Source: Anaeromyxobacter sp.
GTDB lineage: Bacteria; Myxococcota; Myxococcia; Myxococcales; Anaeromyxobacteraceae
DNA length: 64,000 nucleotides
Direction of reading: 5' to 3'
Assembly (NCBI GenBank): GCA_016718565.1
Contig: JADKCZ010000018.1
Location: forward strand, 25,001-89,000
Of this stretch, positions 7,976-16,788 are shown one piece after another (within the stretch, counting starts at the first letter, position 1; each line of letters begins with the position of its first letter). Both the position numbers and the translations under genes were made by a program. The notes beneath the pieces were generated by a model. It saw nothing but the letters and a program-made list of their open reading frames with translations. It was not told where the DNA came from and did no database searches.

Positions 7976-9817
7976 TCACGCCGGCCCCGCCGCGGCCGCC
8001 GGGCCGGTGGTGCGCCCGCCCTCGTAGATGGCGTGCAGGCGGGCGTACTCGCCGCCCTGCGCCAGCAGCGCCTCGTGCCGGCCCTCCTCGACCACCCGCC
8101 CCTGCGCCAGCACCACGATCCGGTCGGCGTTGCGGATGGTGGAGAGCCGGTGGGCGATGACCAGGGTGGTGCGGTGGCCCTGGCCGCCCAGCCCCATCAG
8201 CTCCTCCAGGGCCCGCTGCACCTCGCGCTCGCTCTCGGCGTCGAGGGCGCTGGTGGCCTCGTCGAGGATGAGGATGGGGGCGTCCTTGAGGAAGGCGCGG
8301 GCGATGGCGATGCGCTGCCGCTGGCCGCCGGAGAGCAGCACGCCCTTCTCGCCCACCGGGGTGTCGTAGCCCTGCGGCAGCGCCAGGATGAACTCGTGGG
8401 CCTGGGCCATGCGGGCGGCGCGCTCCACCTCGGCGGCCGGCACCTCGGGCCTCCCGTAGGCGATGTTGGCGCGGATGCTGTCGTTGAAGAGCACCGTGTC
8501 CTGGGTCACCAGCGCCAGCTGGGCGCGCAGGCTGGCCAGGGTGACCTGGCGCACGTCCACGCCGTCCACCGTGAGGGCGCCGGCGCCGACGTCCCAGAAG
8601 CGCGGCAGCAGGTTGGCCACGGTGGTCTTGCCGCCGCCGGAGCCGCCCACCAGGGCCACCACCTCGCCGCGCCGGACCTCCAGCGAGAGGCCGCGCAGCA
8701 CCGGCGCCTCCCCGTAGGCGAAGCTGACGTCCTGCCAGCGGATGGCCTCGCGGAAGGGGGCCAGCACCCGGGTGCCCTGGTCGGGCACCTCGGAGGGCGA
8801 GTCCAGGATCTCGAAGATGCGCTCGCCGGCGGCCGCGCCCTGCATGGCCATCTGCCCGACGCGGCCCAGCTGCTTGACCGGCTGGTAGAGGAGCAGGATG
8901 GCGGTGACGAAGGAGAAGAACTTCCCGGCCGCCAGCTCCCCCGAGAGGATCAGCCCGCCCACCCACCAGATGGCGAAGGCCAGGCCGGCGGCCGCCATCA
9001 CCTCCATGAGCGGCGAGGAGAAGGCCCGCACCAGGAAGCTCTTGCGCTGGATGCGCAGCCAGCGCTGGTTGGCCTCGCCGAAGCGCGCCGACTCCCAGGC
9101 CTCCATGCCGAAGGCCTGCACCACCCGGATGCCGCTGACCGTCTCCTGCACCATCTCGGCGATCTGGCCGACGCTGGACTGGCCCTGCACCGTGGCCTTC
9201 TTGAGCTTCTTGCCCAGCCGGATGACCGGGAAGAGCGTGATGGGCACCGCGCCGAAGGCCATCAGGGAGAGGCGCCAGTCCAGGTAGAAGCAGTTGGCCA
9301 GCATGACCACCACCGCCAGGCCGTCGCGGAAGTAGCTGGCGATGGAGTTGGTGACGGCCACCTCGACGGCCGCCACGTCGGAGGAGAAGCGCGACATCAG
9401 GTCGCCCGAGTGGCGCCTGGCGTAGAACCCCGGCGAGAGGCGCAGCAGGTGGTCGAAGAGCGCCCGCCGCAGGTCGGCGATGACCCGCTGGCCCAGCATG
9501 CCCATCAGGTAGAACTGCCCGAAGTAGGCGAAGCCCTTCACCAGGGCCACCGCCACCATCACGTAGGGCAGCACCGCCAGGATGCGGCCGCGCTCCACCG
9601 TGTCGAGCCAGCCCTGGAAGCCGACCGACTCGGGGAGGAACTTGTCCAGCACCGCCATCGAGCCCGGCTTGCCGGTGAAGAGGAACTCCAGCACCGGCCC
9701 GAGCAGGTTGACGTAGGCGGCGCTGGCCAGGGCCAGCACGACCATGCAGCCGATGGCCGCCAGGAAGCGGCCGCGGTAGGGGACGACGAACCGGAGGAGA
9801 CGCAGGTAGGCCCGCAC
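7976..9817 (-). CDS. msbA: Lipid A export ABC transporter permease/ATP-binding protein
   Basis: This gene encodes a 613-residue half-transporter with six predicted membrane helices in the first 300 residues and a C-terminal ATPase. The ATPase has Walker A VGGSGGGKTT, the LSGGQRQRIAIARAF signature and Walker B PILILDEATSALD, followed by an H-loop LVIAHRLSTI. Its place immediately upstream of waaA-GT9-lpxK supports assignment as the lipid A flippase MsbA rather than a drug exporter. The last 15 residues are Gly/Ala rich. It starts with GTG. Confidence 0.9.
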   Translation of the reverse strand: MRAYLRLLRFVVPYRGRFLAAIGCMVVLALASAAYVNLLGPVLEFLFTGKPGSMAVLDKFLPESVGFQGWLDTVERGRILAVLPYVMVAVALVKGFAYFGQFYLMGMLGQRVIADLRRALFDHLLRLSPGFYARRHSGDLMSRFSSDVAAVEVAVTNSIASYFRDGLAVVVMLANCFYLDWRLSLMAFGAVPITLFPVIRLGKKLKKATVQGQSSVGQIAEMVQETVSGIRVVQAFGMEAWESARFGEANQRWLRIQRKSFLVRAFSSPLMEVMAAAGLAFAIWWVGGLILSGELAAGKFFSFVTAILLLYQPVKQLGRVGQMAMQGAAAGERIFEILDSPSEVPDQGTRVLAPFREAIRWQDVSFAYGEAPVLRGLSLEVRRGEVVALVGGSGGGKTTVANLLPRFWDVGAGALTVDGVDVRQVTLASLRAQLALVTQDTVLFNDSIRANIAYGRPEVPAAEVERAARMAQAHEFILALPQGYDTPVGEKGVLLSGGQRQRIAIARAFLKDAPILILDEATSALDAESEREVQRALEELMGLGGQGHRTTLVIAHRLSTIRNADRIVVLAQGRVVEEGRHEALLAQGGEYARLHAIYEGGRTTGPAAAAGPA

Positions 9818-9877
9818 GGGAGGCGCATCCTACACCGGGAGCGCCCGGCGGGGTGGCCGTCCGGCGGGCCCGGCCCG

Positions 9878-11953
9878 CTACTCCTCGACCCCCTTCACCT
9901 TGCCGTCGGCGCGCCGCCGCTCGATGATCTTGGGGGCGATGTGCGGCGGCACCGGATCGTAGTGCGATGGGCTCATGGTGAAGTACCCGAGCCCCTGGGT
10001 GAGCGAGCGCAGGTCGGCGTCGTAGGTCATGGCCTCGGCGTGGGGGCAGGTGGCCTTGACGATGATGCCGCGGGCGGCCGGCTCCATGCCCTGCACCTTG
10101 GCCCGGCGGCTGTTGAGGTCGCCCATGACCGCGCCGACGTACTCCTCGGGCACCCGCACCTCGAGCTGCATGATGGGCTCGAGCAGGATGGGGCGGGCCT
10201 CGGCCATGGCCTTCTTGAAGGCCATCGAGCCGGCCACCTGGAAGGCCATGTCCGAGCTGTCCACGTCGTGGTAGCTGCCGAAGAAGAGCTTGGCCCGGAA
10301 GTCCACCACCGGGTAGCCGGCCAGCGGGCCGGAGCCCAGGGCGTTGCGGATGCCCTTCTCCACGGACGGGATGAACTGGCGCGGCACGGTGCCGCCCACG
10401 ATGCCGTCCTCGAACTCGAACCCGGTGCCGCGCGCCAGCGGCTGCAGCTCCACGTGGGCGTCGCCGAACTGCCCATGGCCGCCGGTCTGCCGCTTGAACT
10501 TGCCCTGCGCCTTGGCCACCACGGTGATGGTCTCCAGGTAGGCCGGGGTGGGCAGCGCCAGGGTCACCTCGATGCCGTGCTTGCGCTTGATGCGCTCCAC
10601 GGTGACCTCGATGTGGGCCTGCCCCATGCCCTGCAGCAACATCTCGCCGGTGTCGGCCGAGCGGGCCAGCTCCAGCGAGGGGTCCTCCTCGATGAGCTTG
10701 TGCAGCGCCGCCGCGGCCTTGTCGTCGCCGACCTTGGCGTGCACCGCGTAGGAGACCGGCCGGGTGTGCTGCTTGAAGGCGGGCAGCGCGATGGGCGCGT
10801 CGCGGTCGCACAGGGTGTCGCCGGTGTGGGCGTCCTTGAGCTTCATGAGCACCACGAACTCGCCGGGGCCGGCCTCCGCCACCTCGGCGGTCTGGGCCCC
10901 GTCGGTGCGGAAGAAGTGGCCGATGCGCTCCTCCGAGCGGGTGCGCGGGTTCATCAGGGTGGTCTCGGGGCGCAGCGTGCCGGAGAAGATGCGCACGTAG
11001 TCCACCCGCCCGGTGAAGTGGTCGATGGTGGTCTTGAAGACCTGCCCGCTGAAGGGGGCGGCCGGGTCACCGCGCCGCTCCACCGGGTGCCCGCCCAGGT
11101 CCTTGCCCAGCACCGGGTGGGTCTCCGGGCCGGGGAAGATCCGCACCGCCAGGTCGAGCAGCTGGCGCACGCCCAGGCCCGCCTTGGCGGCGGCCACCGC
11201 CACCGGCAGGAACCGCTGGGCGCGCGCGCCGGCGGCCAGGCCGCGGGTGATCTCCTCCTCGGTGAGCGGGGCGCCCTCCAGGTACTTGCCCAGCAGCTCG
11301 TCGTCGGACTCGGCGGCCGCCTCGATGAGGGTGGTGCGCATGGCCTCGGCCAGCGCCTTCAGCTCGGCCGGGACCTCGGCCTCGACGTACCGCCCCCAGG
11401 CCTTGGGATCCACCAGGTGGGCCTTCATGGTGAGCAGGTCCACCAGGCCGCGGGCCGCCGGGCCGACGCCGATGGGCAGCTGCAGCGCCACCGCCTTGAC
11501 CTTGAGCGAGGTCTCGATGTCGGCCAGCGCCCGGTCGAAGTCGGCCTGCTCGTGGTCCAGGCGGGTGATGACGCCCAGCGCCGGCGTGGCGGACTCGGCC
11601 AGCACGTCGAAGGTGCGCTCGGCGCGGTTGTGGCAGCCGTCGGCCGCCGAGATGGCCAGCATGGCGCCGTCGCTGACCTGCAGGGCCCACTCCACCTCGG
11701 TGAGGAAGGCGGCGAAGCCGGGGCAGTCGAGGACGTGGAAGCCGCGCCCACCCTCCTCGAAGCTCTCCGGGTGGAGGCTCAACGTGAAGTTGCGCTTCTT
11801 CTCCTCGGGCTCGGCGTCCAGGCGCGCCGAGGAGCCGTCCGGGCTGGCGCGCTTGGGATCGCCGACGCGCAGCAGCGCCTCGACGAGGGCGGTCTTGCCG
11901 GCGCCGTCGGCGCCCAGCATGGAGAAGGTACGGGTCACGCGGGGAGTGGGCAT
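9878..11953 (-). CDS. Elongation factor G-like translational GTPase (EF-G paralogue)
   Basis: This gene encodes about 691 residues with the EF-G domain order, but the GTPase core is atypical. G1 is GADGAGKT (the usual EF-G form is AHIDAGKT), G3 is DCPGF and G4 reads TRLD where NKxD is normal. Domains II-V are recognisable, including GHGQFGDAHVELQPL, GGTVPRQFIPSVEKGI and the domain V segment VGAVMGDLNSRRAKVQGM. The ATG at 11953 follows AGGAG at good spacing; an upstream in-frame start at 12013 lacks one. It resembles the EF-G-like (type II) paralogues of unclear function, not the str-operon fusA. No str or ribosomal genes are nearby. Confidence 0.85.
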   Translation of the reverse strand: MPTPRVTRTFSMLGADGAGKTALVEALLRVGDPKRASPDGSSARLDAEPEEKKRNFTLSLHPESFEEGGRGFHVLDCPGFAAFLTEVEWALQVSDGAMLAISAADGCHNRAERTFDVLAESATPALGVITRLDHEQADFDRALADIETSLKVKAVALQLPIGVGPAARGLVDLLTMKAHLVDPKAWGRYVEAEVPAELKALAEAMRTTLIEAAAESDDELLGKYLEGAPLTEEEITRGLAAGARAQRFLPVAVAAAKAGLGVRQLLDLAVRIFPGPETHPVLGKDLGGHPVERRGDPAAPFSGQVFKTTIDHFTGRVDYVRIFSGTLRPETTLMNPRTRSEERIGHFFRTDGAQTAEVAEAGPGEFVVLMKLKDAHTGDTLCDRDAPIALPAFKQHTRPVSYAVHAKVGDDKAAAALHKLIEEDPSLELARSADTGEMLLQGMGQAHIEVTVERIKRKHGIEVTLALPTPAYLETITVVAKAQGKFKRQTGGHGQFGDAHVELQPLARGTGFEFEDGIVGGTVPRQFIPSVEKGIRNALGSGPLAGYPVVDFRAKLFFGSYHDVDSSDMAFQVAGSMAFKKAMAEARPILLEPIMQLEVRVPEEYVGAVMGDLNSRRAKVQGMEPAARGIIVKATCPHAEAMTYDADLRSLTQGLGYFTMSPSHYDPVPPHIAPKIIERRRADGKVKGVEE

Positions 11954-12025
11954 GGGGGTCTTGGAGCTCCTGCCCGCGTGGCGGAGGACACCGCGCGCGG
12001 GCGCACGGGTCACGTGACGGGCAGT

Positions 12026-13717
12026 CTACTTGAGCTCCGGGAAGTCGTCCTGCCAGAACTCGCGCTCCCCGCGCGCCCCACCCGGGCCGCGCGCCTGCTC
12101 CCGCTTGCGCAGCTCCACCCGGCGGATCTTGCCGGAGACGGTCTTGGGCAGGTCGGAGAACTCCAGGCGCCGGACCCGCTTGTAGGGGGCCAGGCGGCGC
12201 CGCAGGAAGCGGAAGACCTCCAGGGCCAGCTCCCGGCCCGGCACCTTGCCGGGCTTGAGGATGATGTAGGCCTTGGGCACCAGCCCGCGGACCTCGTCCG
12301 GGCTGGGCACGACGGCCGCCTCGGCCACCGCCTCGTGCTCGATGAGGGCGCTCTCCAGCTCGAAGGGCGAGATGCGGTAGTCCGAGCTCTTGAAGACGTC
12401 GTCGGCCCGCCCCACGTAGGTGACGTACCCCTCCTCGTCGCGGGTGGCGACGTCGCCGGTGTGGTAGTGGCCGTGGCGGGTGGTGAACTCGTTGAGGTTG
12501 TCGTCGCCCTCGTACCCGGCCATCAGCCCGGTGGGCCGGTTGGACAGGTCGATGCAGATCTCCCCCTCCTCCGGCGCGGCGTTCCCCTCCTCGTCGAGGA
12601 GCGCGATGGTGTACCCGGGCAAGGCGCGGCCCATCGAGCCGGGCTTGAGCACCTGCCCGGGCGAGTTGCCGATCTGGGCGGTGGTCTCGGTCTGCCCGTA
12701 GCCGTCGCGGATGACCACGCCCCAGGCCTTGCGCACCTTCTCGATGACCTCCGGGTTGAGCGGCTCGCCGGCGCTGAGCGCCTCGCGCACGTGCACCGGG
12801 TGGGTGGCCAGGTCCTCCAGGATGAGCATGCGCCAGACCGTGGGCGGGGCGCACAGGGTGGTGATGCGGTGGGTGGCCAGCATCTCCAGCAGCCGCCTGG
12901 CGTTGAAGCGGGCGTAGTTGTAGACGAAGACGGTGGCGCCGGCGTTGAACGGGGCGAAGAAGTTGGACCAGGCGTGCTTGGCCCACCCGGGAGAGGAGAT
13001 GTTGAGGTGGACGTCCCCCTCCTGCAGCCCGAGCCAGTACATGGTGGAGAGGTGGCCCACCGGGTAGCTCTTGTGCGTGTGGATCACCAGCTTGGGCTTG
13101 GCGGTGGTGCCGCTGGTGAAGTAGAGCAGCACCGGCTCGGAGGCCATGGTGTCGCCGTGCGGGAGGAAGACCGAGGCCTCCTCGTAGGCCTGGTCGAAGG
13201 AGAGCCAGCCCGGCACCTGCTCGCCCACCACGTGGCGGCGCTGGTCACCGGCCAGGCCGCGGAACTTCTCGGTGCCGGCGCTGTCGGTCACCACGTGGCC
13301 GATGGCGCCCCGCTCCAGGCGGTCGGCCAGGTCCTCGGGGGTCAGCAGCGTGGTGGCCGGCACCACCGCCGCCCCCAGCTTCATGGCGGCCAGCATGACC
13401 TCCCAGATCTGCACGCAGTTGCCCAGCATCATGAGGATGCGGTCGCCGCGCGCCACGCCGTGGCGCCGGAAGTAGGTGGCCACGCGGTTGGAGCGCTCGG
13501 CCAGCTCGGCGTAGGAGACCTTCACCTCCGCCCCGTACTCCTCGACGATGTGCAGGGCGGTGCGGCCGTTGCCGTCGGCGATGATGTCGAACCAGTCGAG
13601 CGCCCAGTTGAAGCGGTCGATGACCGGCCAGCGGAAGTCCCGCACCGCGGTGTCGTAGTCGGTGCGGTGGGCCAGCAGGAAGTCGCGTGAGCGGCGGAAG
13701 AGCTCGGTCGTGGACAC
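12026..13717 (-). CDS. AMP-binding acyl-CoA synthetase
   Basis: This gene encodes a 563-residue adenylate-forming ligase that activates a carboxylic acid through an acyl-AMP and transfers it to CoA. The P-loop-like motif YFTSGTTAKPK is at about residue 215, the A5 motif is DGYGQTETT, YHTGD is the A7 region, and the C-terminal catalytic lysine lies in KTVSGKIRRVELR. The overall spacing (SPGWAKHAWSNFFAPF, YNYARFNARRLL) is like medium-chain acyl-CoA synthetases. The substrate is not identifiable. It lies 12 bp upstream of the EF-G paralogue, but nothing links the two functionally. Confidence 0.88.
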   Translation of the reverse strand: MSTTELFRRSRDFLLAHRTDYDTAVRDFRWPVIDRFNWALDWFDIIADGNGRTALHIVEEYGAEVKVSYAELAERSNRVATYFRRHGVARGDRILMMLGNCVQIWEVMLAAMKLGAAVVPATTLLTPEDLADRLERGAIGHVVTDSAGTEKFRGLAGDQRRHVVGEQVPGWLSFDQAYEEASVFLPHGDTMASEPVLLYFTSGTTAKPKLVIHTHKSYPVGHLSTMYWLGLQEGDVHLNISSPGWAKHAWSNFFAPFNAGATVFVYNYARFNARRLLEMLATHRITTLCAPPTVWRMLILEDLATHPVHVREALSAGEPLNPEVIEKVRKAWGVVIRDGYGQTETTAQIGNSPGQVLKPGSMGRALPGYTIALLDEEGNAAPEEGEICIDLSNRPTGLMAGYEGDDNLNEFTTRHGHYHTGDVATRDEEGYVTYVGRADDVFKSSDYRISPFELESALIEHEAVAEAAVVPSPDEVRGLVPKAYIILKPGKVPGRELALEVFRFLRRRLAPYKRVRRLEFSDLPKTVSGKIRRVELRKREQARGPGGARGEREFWQDDFPELK

Positions 13718-13834
13718 GGTCGGCCTCTCCTCGCGCCCGAGGGCGCGGGCCTGGTGGGGGTCGGTGGGTGCGGGAGGAGTGTGCCAGGACTGCCGGGCGC
13801 CGGTCGTGACGCGCTGCGTCGACGGAGGCTCCGG

Positions 13835-14536
13835 CTACCTCGGCTGGCCCGCCAGGCCGGCCAGCCCCGGCAGCCCCTCGGCCAGCCCGTCCATCATGAA
13901 CTGCACGGCGATGGCCACCAGCAGCAGGCCGGCGGCCCGCTCCAGGATGGCCAGGCCGGTGGGGCCGAGCACCCGCTCGGTGCGGGTGGCGCTGGCCAGG
14001 ATGACGAAGGCGGCGGCGCAGGTGATCCCGATGGCGCCGAGCACCGGCAGCGCGTGCCACCACGGGCCAGCGCGGGCCCGGGCCATGAGGACGATGCAGG
14101 TGGCGATGGAGCCCGGGCCGGCCAGCAGCGGCATGGCCAGCGGCACGATGGCGATGTCCTCCTTGCCGGCGCCGGCCGCCACCTCCCCCTCGGTGATGCG
14201 GGTCTTGGAGGGCTGGGTCCGGATCATGTCGAGCGCCAGCAGCAGCAGCACCATGCCGCCCGCCACCTTGAAGGCCGGCAGGCCGATGCCCAGCAGCTTG
14301 AAGATCCAGGCGCCGGCCAGGGCGAAGGCCGAGAGCACCAGGGCGGCGGTCACCGAGGCGCGCAGCGCCGTCTGGCGCCGGCGCTCGGCCGTGTGGTCCC
14401 GGGTCATGGCCAGGAAGAACGGCACGGCCGAGAGCGGGTCCACCACGAAGAAGACCGCCGACAGGGAGACGAGCGAGAGGGCCAGGGCGTCGGAGAACAC
14501 GGCAGGCTTGTACACCGGCCGGCCGGGGGCGCGCAC
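13835..14536 (-). CDS. MarC family integral membrane protein
   Basis: This gene encodes 233 residues with about six hydrophobic helices. The MarC/UPF0056 motif FFVVDPLSAVPFFLAMT is near the N-terminus and PLAMPLLAGPGSIAT is in the second half. Family function is unknown (older links to multiple antibiotic resistance are disputed). The start is a GTG 27 bp after the mannosyltransferase stop; an internal GTG seven codons later is also possible. Confidence 0.85.
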   Translation of the reverse strand: MRAPGRPVYKPAVFSDALALSLVSLSAVFFVVDPLSAVPFFLAMTRDHTAERRRQTALRASVTAALVLSAFALAGAWIFKLLGIGLPAFKVAGGMVLLLLALDMIRTQPSKTRITEGEVAAGAGKEDIAIVPLAMPLLAGPGSIATCIVLMARARAGPWWHALPVLGAIGITCAAAFVILASATRTERVLGPTGLAILERAAGLLLVAIAVQFMMDGLAEGLPGLAGLAGQPR

Positions 14537-14563
14537 CCCCTGCCGCGCCGCGCGGCCGGGGAC

Positions 14564-15277
14564 CTACCAGCCGGACAGCCGGATCGACCAGACCTTGCGG
14601 ATGGCCTCGAGCACGATGCGGCGGGACATCTTGGAGTGGCCCACCCGCCGGTCCACGAAGGTGATGGGCACCTCGCGCACCTGGAAGCCGCGCCGGACCG
14701 CCCGGTAGGTGAGCTCGATCTGGAAGGCGTAGCCGGTGCACTGGACGCTGCCGAGGTCGATGCCCTCCAGCACCTCGCGCCGGAAGCACTTGAACCCGCC
14801 GGTCAGGTCGCGGATCGACAGGCCGAGGATGGTGCGGGCGTAGAGGCTGCCGCCCAGGCTGATGAGCTTGCGCCCCAGCCCCCAGTTGACCGTGCCGCCG
14901 CCCCGCACGTAGCGCGACCCCAGCACCAGGTCGGCGGTCTCGGCCGCCGCCAGCAGCTCCGGCAGGTGGCGCGGGTCGTGCGAGAAGTCGCAGTCCATCT
15001 CCAGCACCAGGCCGTAGTCCCGCGCCAGGGCCCAGGCGAAGCCGGCCAGGTAGGCCTTGCCGAGCCCCTCCTTGCCGGCCCGGTGCAGCACCTTGACCCG
15101 GGGCTGCCGGGCCGCCAGCTCGTCGGCCAGCCGGCCGGTGCCGTCGGGCGAGTTGTCGTCGATCACCAGGATGTCGACCTGCGGGGCCACGGCCAGCACG
15201 GCCTCGACCATGGGCCCGAGGTTCTCCCGCTCGTCGTAGGTGGGCAGGCAGACCAGCGCCTTCCTCGCTCCGCTCAT
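14564..15277 (-). CDS. Polyprenol monophosphomannose synthase-like GT2 glycosyltransferase
   Basis: This gene encodes a 237-residue GT-A fold enzyme with LPTYDERENL, the nucleotide-binding DDNSPDGTG and the metal-binding DCDFSHDP. RYVRGGG and LTGGFKCFRREVLEGID are typical of the DPM1/Ppm1 family, which makes polyprenyl-phosphate mannose for use outside the membrane. There is no C-terminal membrane domain. The ATG overlaps the lpxB stop (ATGA), implying co-translation. A plausible user of its product is the TMTC-like protein at 49572-51371, but that is speculation. Confidence 0.88.
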   Translation of the reverse strand: MSGARKALVCLPTYDERENLGPMVEAVLAVAPQVDILVIDDNSPDGTGRLADELAARQPRVKVLHRAGKEGLGKAYLAGFAWALARDYGLVLEMDCDFSHDPRHLPELLAAAETADLVLGSRYVRGGGTVNWGLGRKLISLGGSLYARTILGLSIRDLTGGFKCFRREVLEGIDLGSVQCTGYAFQIELTYRAVRRGFQVREVPITFVDRRVGHSKMSRRIVLEAIRKVWSIRLSGW

Positions 15278-16410
15278 CTCGCCAGCTCCTCCGCCACCAC
15301 CTGGGCCACCCGCTCCGGCGCGCCCGGCTCGCCGAGCGAGGCCCGCACCTCGGCCAGCCCCTCGAGCTGCGCCCGCCGGGCCGGCCCCTCGGGCAGCACC
15401 GCCAGGATCTCCGCCGCCATCGCCTCCGGGCTGGCCCCGCCCTGCAGCAGCTCCGGCACCACGCGCCGCCCCACCAGCAGGTTGACCAGCGAGAAGAAGG
15501 TGAGCCGGACCAGCAGGCGCGCCACCAGGTAGCTCAGCCAGGAGAACTTGTAGACCACCACCAGCGGGCGCAGCATCAGCCCGGCCTCCAGCGTGGCGGT
15601 GCCGCTCTTCACCAGGGCGGCGTCGCTGGCCCCCACCACCTCGTCGGCGCGCCCCTCCACCAGGGTGACGTCCAGGGTGGCGTGGGCCGCCAGGAAGGGC
15701 GCCAGCTCCTCGCGGGCCAGCGTGGGGGCCACCGGCACGGCGAACTGGACGTCCGGGTGGACGGCTCGGATCCGCTCGGCCGCCTCCAGCATGGGCGGGA
15801 AGAGGCGCCGGAGCTCGCTGCGCCGGCTGCCCGGGATGAGCGCCACCGTGGTGCGCCCCTCGGCCAGGCCGAGCGCCCGGCGGTAGTGCGCCGGCCCGGC
15901 CGGCTGCGGCCGCTCGGCGAACGGGTGGCCGACGAAGGAGGCCCGCACCCCCGAGCCCTGGTAGGCGGCCGGCTCGAACGGCAGGATGCAGAGCATGCGC
16001 TCGACCACCTGGGCGATGTGGCGGGCCCGACCCCGACGCCAGGCCCAGATGGTGGGCGAGATGTAGTAGACGACCCGCACCCCCTGCGCCTTGAGGCTGG
16101 ACGCCAGCCGCAGGTTGAAGTCCGGCAGGTCCACCAGCAGCGCCACCTTGGGGCGGCGCGTCGCGGCCGCGGCCTTGAGGCCGCGCAGGATGGCCAGGAT
16201 GCGGGGGATGCGCGGCAGCACCTCCACCAGGCCCATCACCGAGATGTCCTCGGCCGGGAAGAGCACCTCGAGGCCGGCGGCGCGCAGCCTGGGGCCGCCC
16301 ACGCCGAAGGCCGTCAGGCCGGGGCGGAGCCGCTTCAGCTCCTGGAGGACGCGCGCCGCGTGCAGGTCGGCGCTCGCCTCGCCCGCCACGATGAGGATCT
16401 CCTCGGCCAC
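15274..16410 (-). CDS. lpxB: Lipid-A-disaccharide synthase
   Basis: This gene encodes about 378 residues of LpxB (GT19), which joins UDP-diacylglucosamine and lipid X in lipid A assembly. It has the N-terminal ILIVAGEASADLHAARV, then VLLVDLPDFNLRLAS, YYISPTIWAWR, FVGHPF, ALIPGSRRSELRRLFP and KSGTATLEAGL, all family blocks in the right order. I start it at GTG 16410 because homologues begin MxxxxxILIVAGE; the open frame continues upstream without recognisable sequence. It is the first gene of the minus-strand envelope block. Confidence 0.92.
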   Translation of the reverse strand: MAEEILIVAGEASADLHAARVLQELKRLRPGLTAFGVGGPRLRAAGLEVLFPAEDISVMGLVEVLPRIPRILAILRGLKAAAATRRPKVALLVDLPDFNLRLASSLKAQGVRVVYYISPTIWAWRRGRARHIAQVVERMLCILPFEPAAYQGSGVRASFVGHPFAERPQPAGPAHYRRALGLAEGRTTVALIPGSRRSELRRLFPPMLEAAERIRAVHPDVQFAVPVAPTLAREELAPFLAAHATLDVTLVEGRADEVVGASDAALVKSGTATLEAGLMLRPLVVVYKFSWLSYLVARLLVRLTFFSLVNLLVGRRVVPELLQGGASPEAMAAEILAVLPEGPARRAQLEGLAEVRASLGEPGAPERVAQVVAEELAR

Positions 16411-16788
16411 GCCGGAGGGCTTATAACACGCCGCTCCCCCCCCCTCGGCCGCCCACCGGCCCCTGGGCGCCTCAGGCGGACCGCCGCCAGGGCCCGGGCG
16501 CGCGCCGCGGCGCAGGTCGGCGGCGCCCCCGGGGTCGTCACCTCCCGTGAAGCGCACCCGCCCGCACCAGCTGCGCCGGGCTCGCCAGGGGCCGCGGGCT
16601 CCCTCCACGGCGCAGCCCTTGCGCCTCGGCTCGGGTCCGGCGCCCCACCACGCACCTCGCGGCGTCACCCCTGCGCCTCACCGCGCCTCGTCGCCCGGGG
16701 CGGTGGCTCCTGGCCGGCGCGCCTTGCGGCCGTTCACCGCAGCGCTGACGGCACACCGGATGCTCCCTCCACGGGCCGGAGGTCACAC
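16411..16788. other. Divergent intergenic region between lpxB and a chemoreceptor
   Basis: This 378-bp region lies between two divergent genes. Short open frames exist on both strands but show no protein-like composition or conserved motifs. A ribosome-binding site GGAGG at 16777-16781 serves the chemoreceptor. I see no clear -24/-12 element or strong inverted repeat. It presumably holds both promoters. Confidence 0.5.

Noticed and set aside
8033..13690. An 1885-codon plus-strand open frame
   Set aside because: It is antisense to msbA, the EF-G paralogue and the acyl-CoA synthetase, all with clear motifs. Its translation is His/Gln/Gly/Arg-rich low complexity, a usual artefact of third-position GC in such genomes.
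13835..15277. Reading the MarC and mannosyltransferase genes as parts of an antibiotic-resistance module
   Set aside because: MarC function is unproven and the neighbours are lipid A and glycolipid genes, so context favours the envelope.
16411..16788. Short ORFs in the lpxB-chemoreceptor intergenic region
   Set aside because: They are Arg/Pro/Ala-rich with no ribosome-binding site or motif, matching the pattern of random frames in GC-rich DNA.
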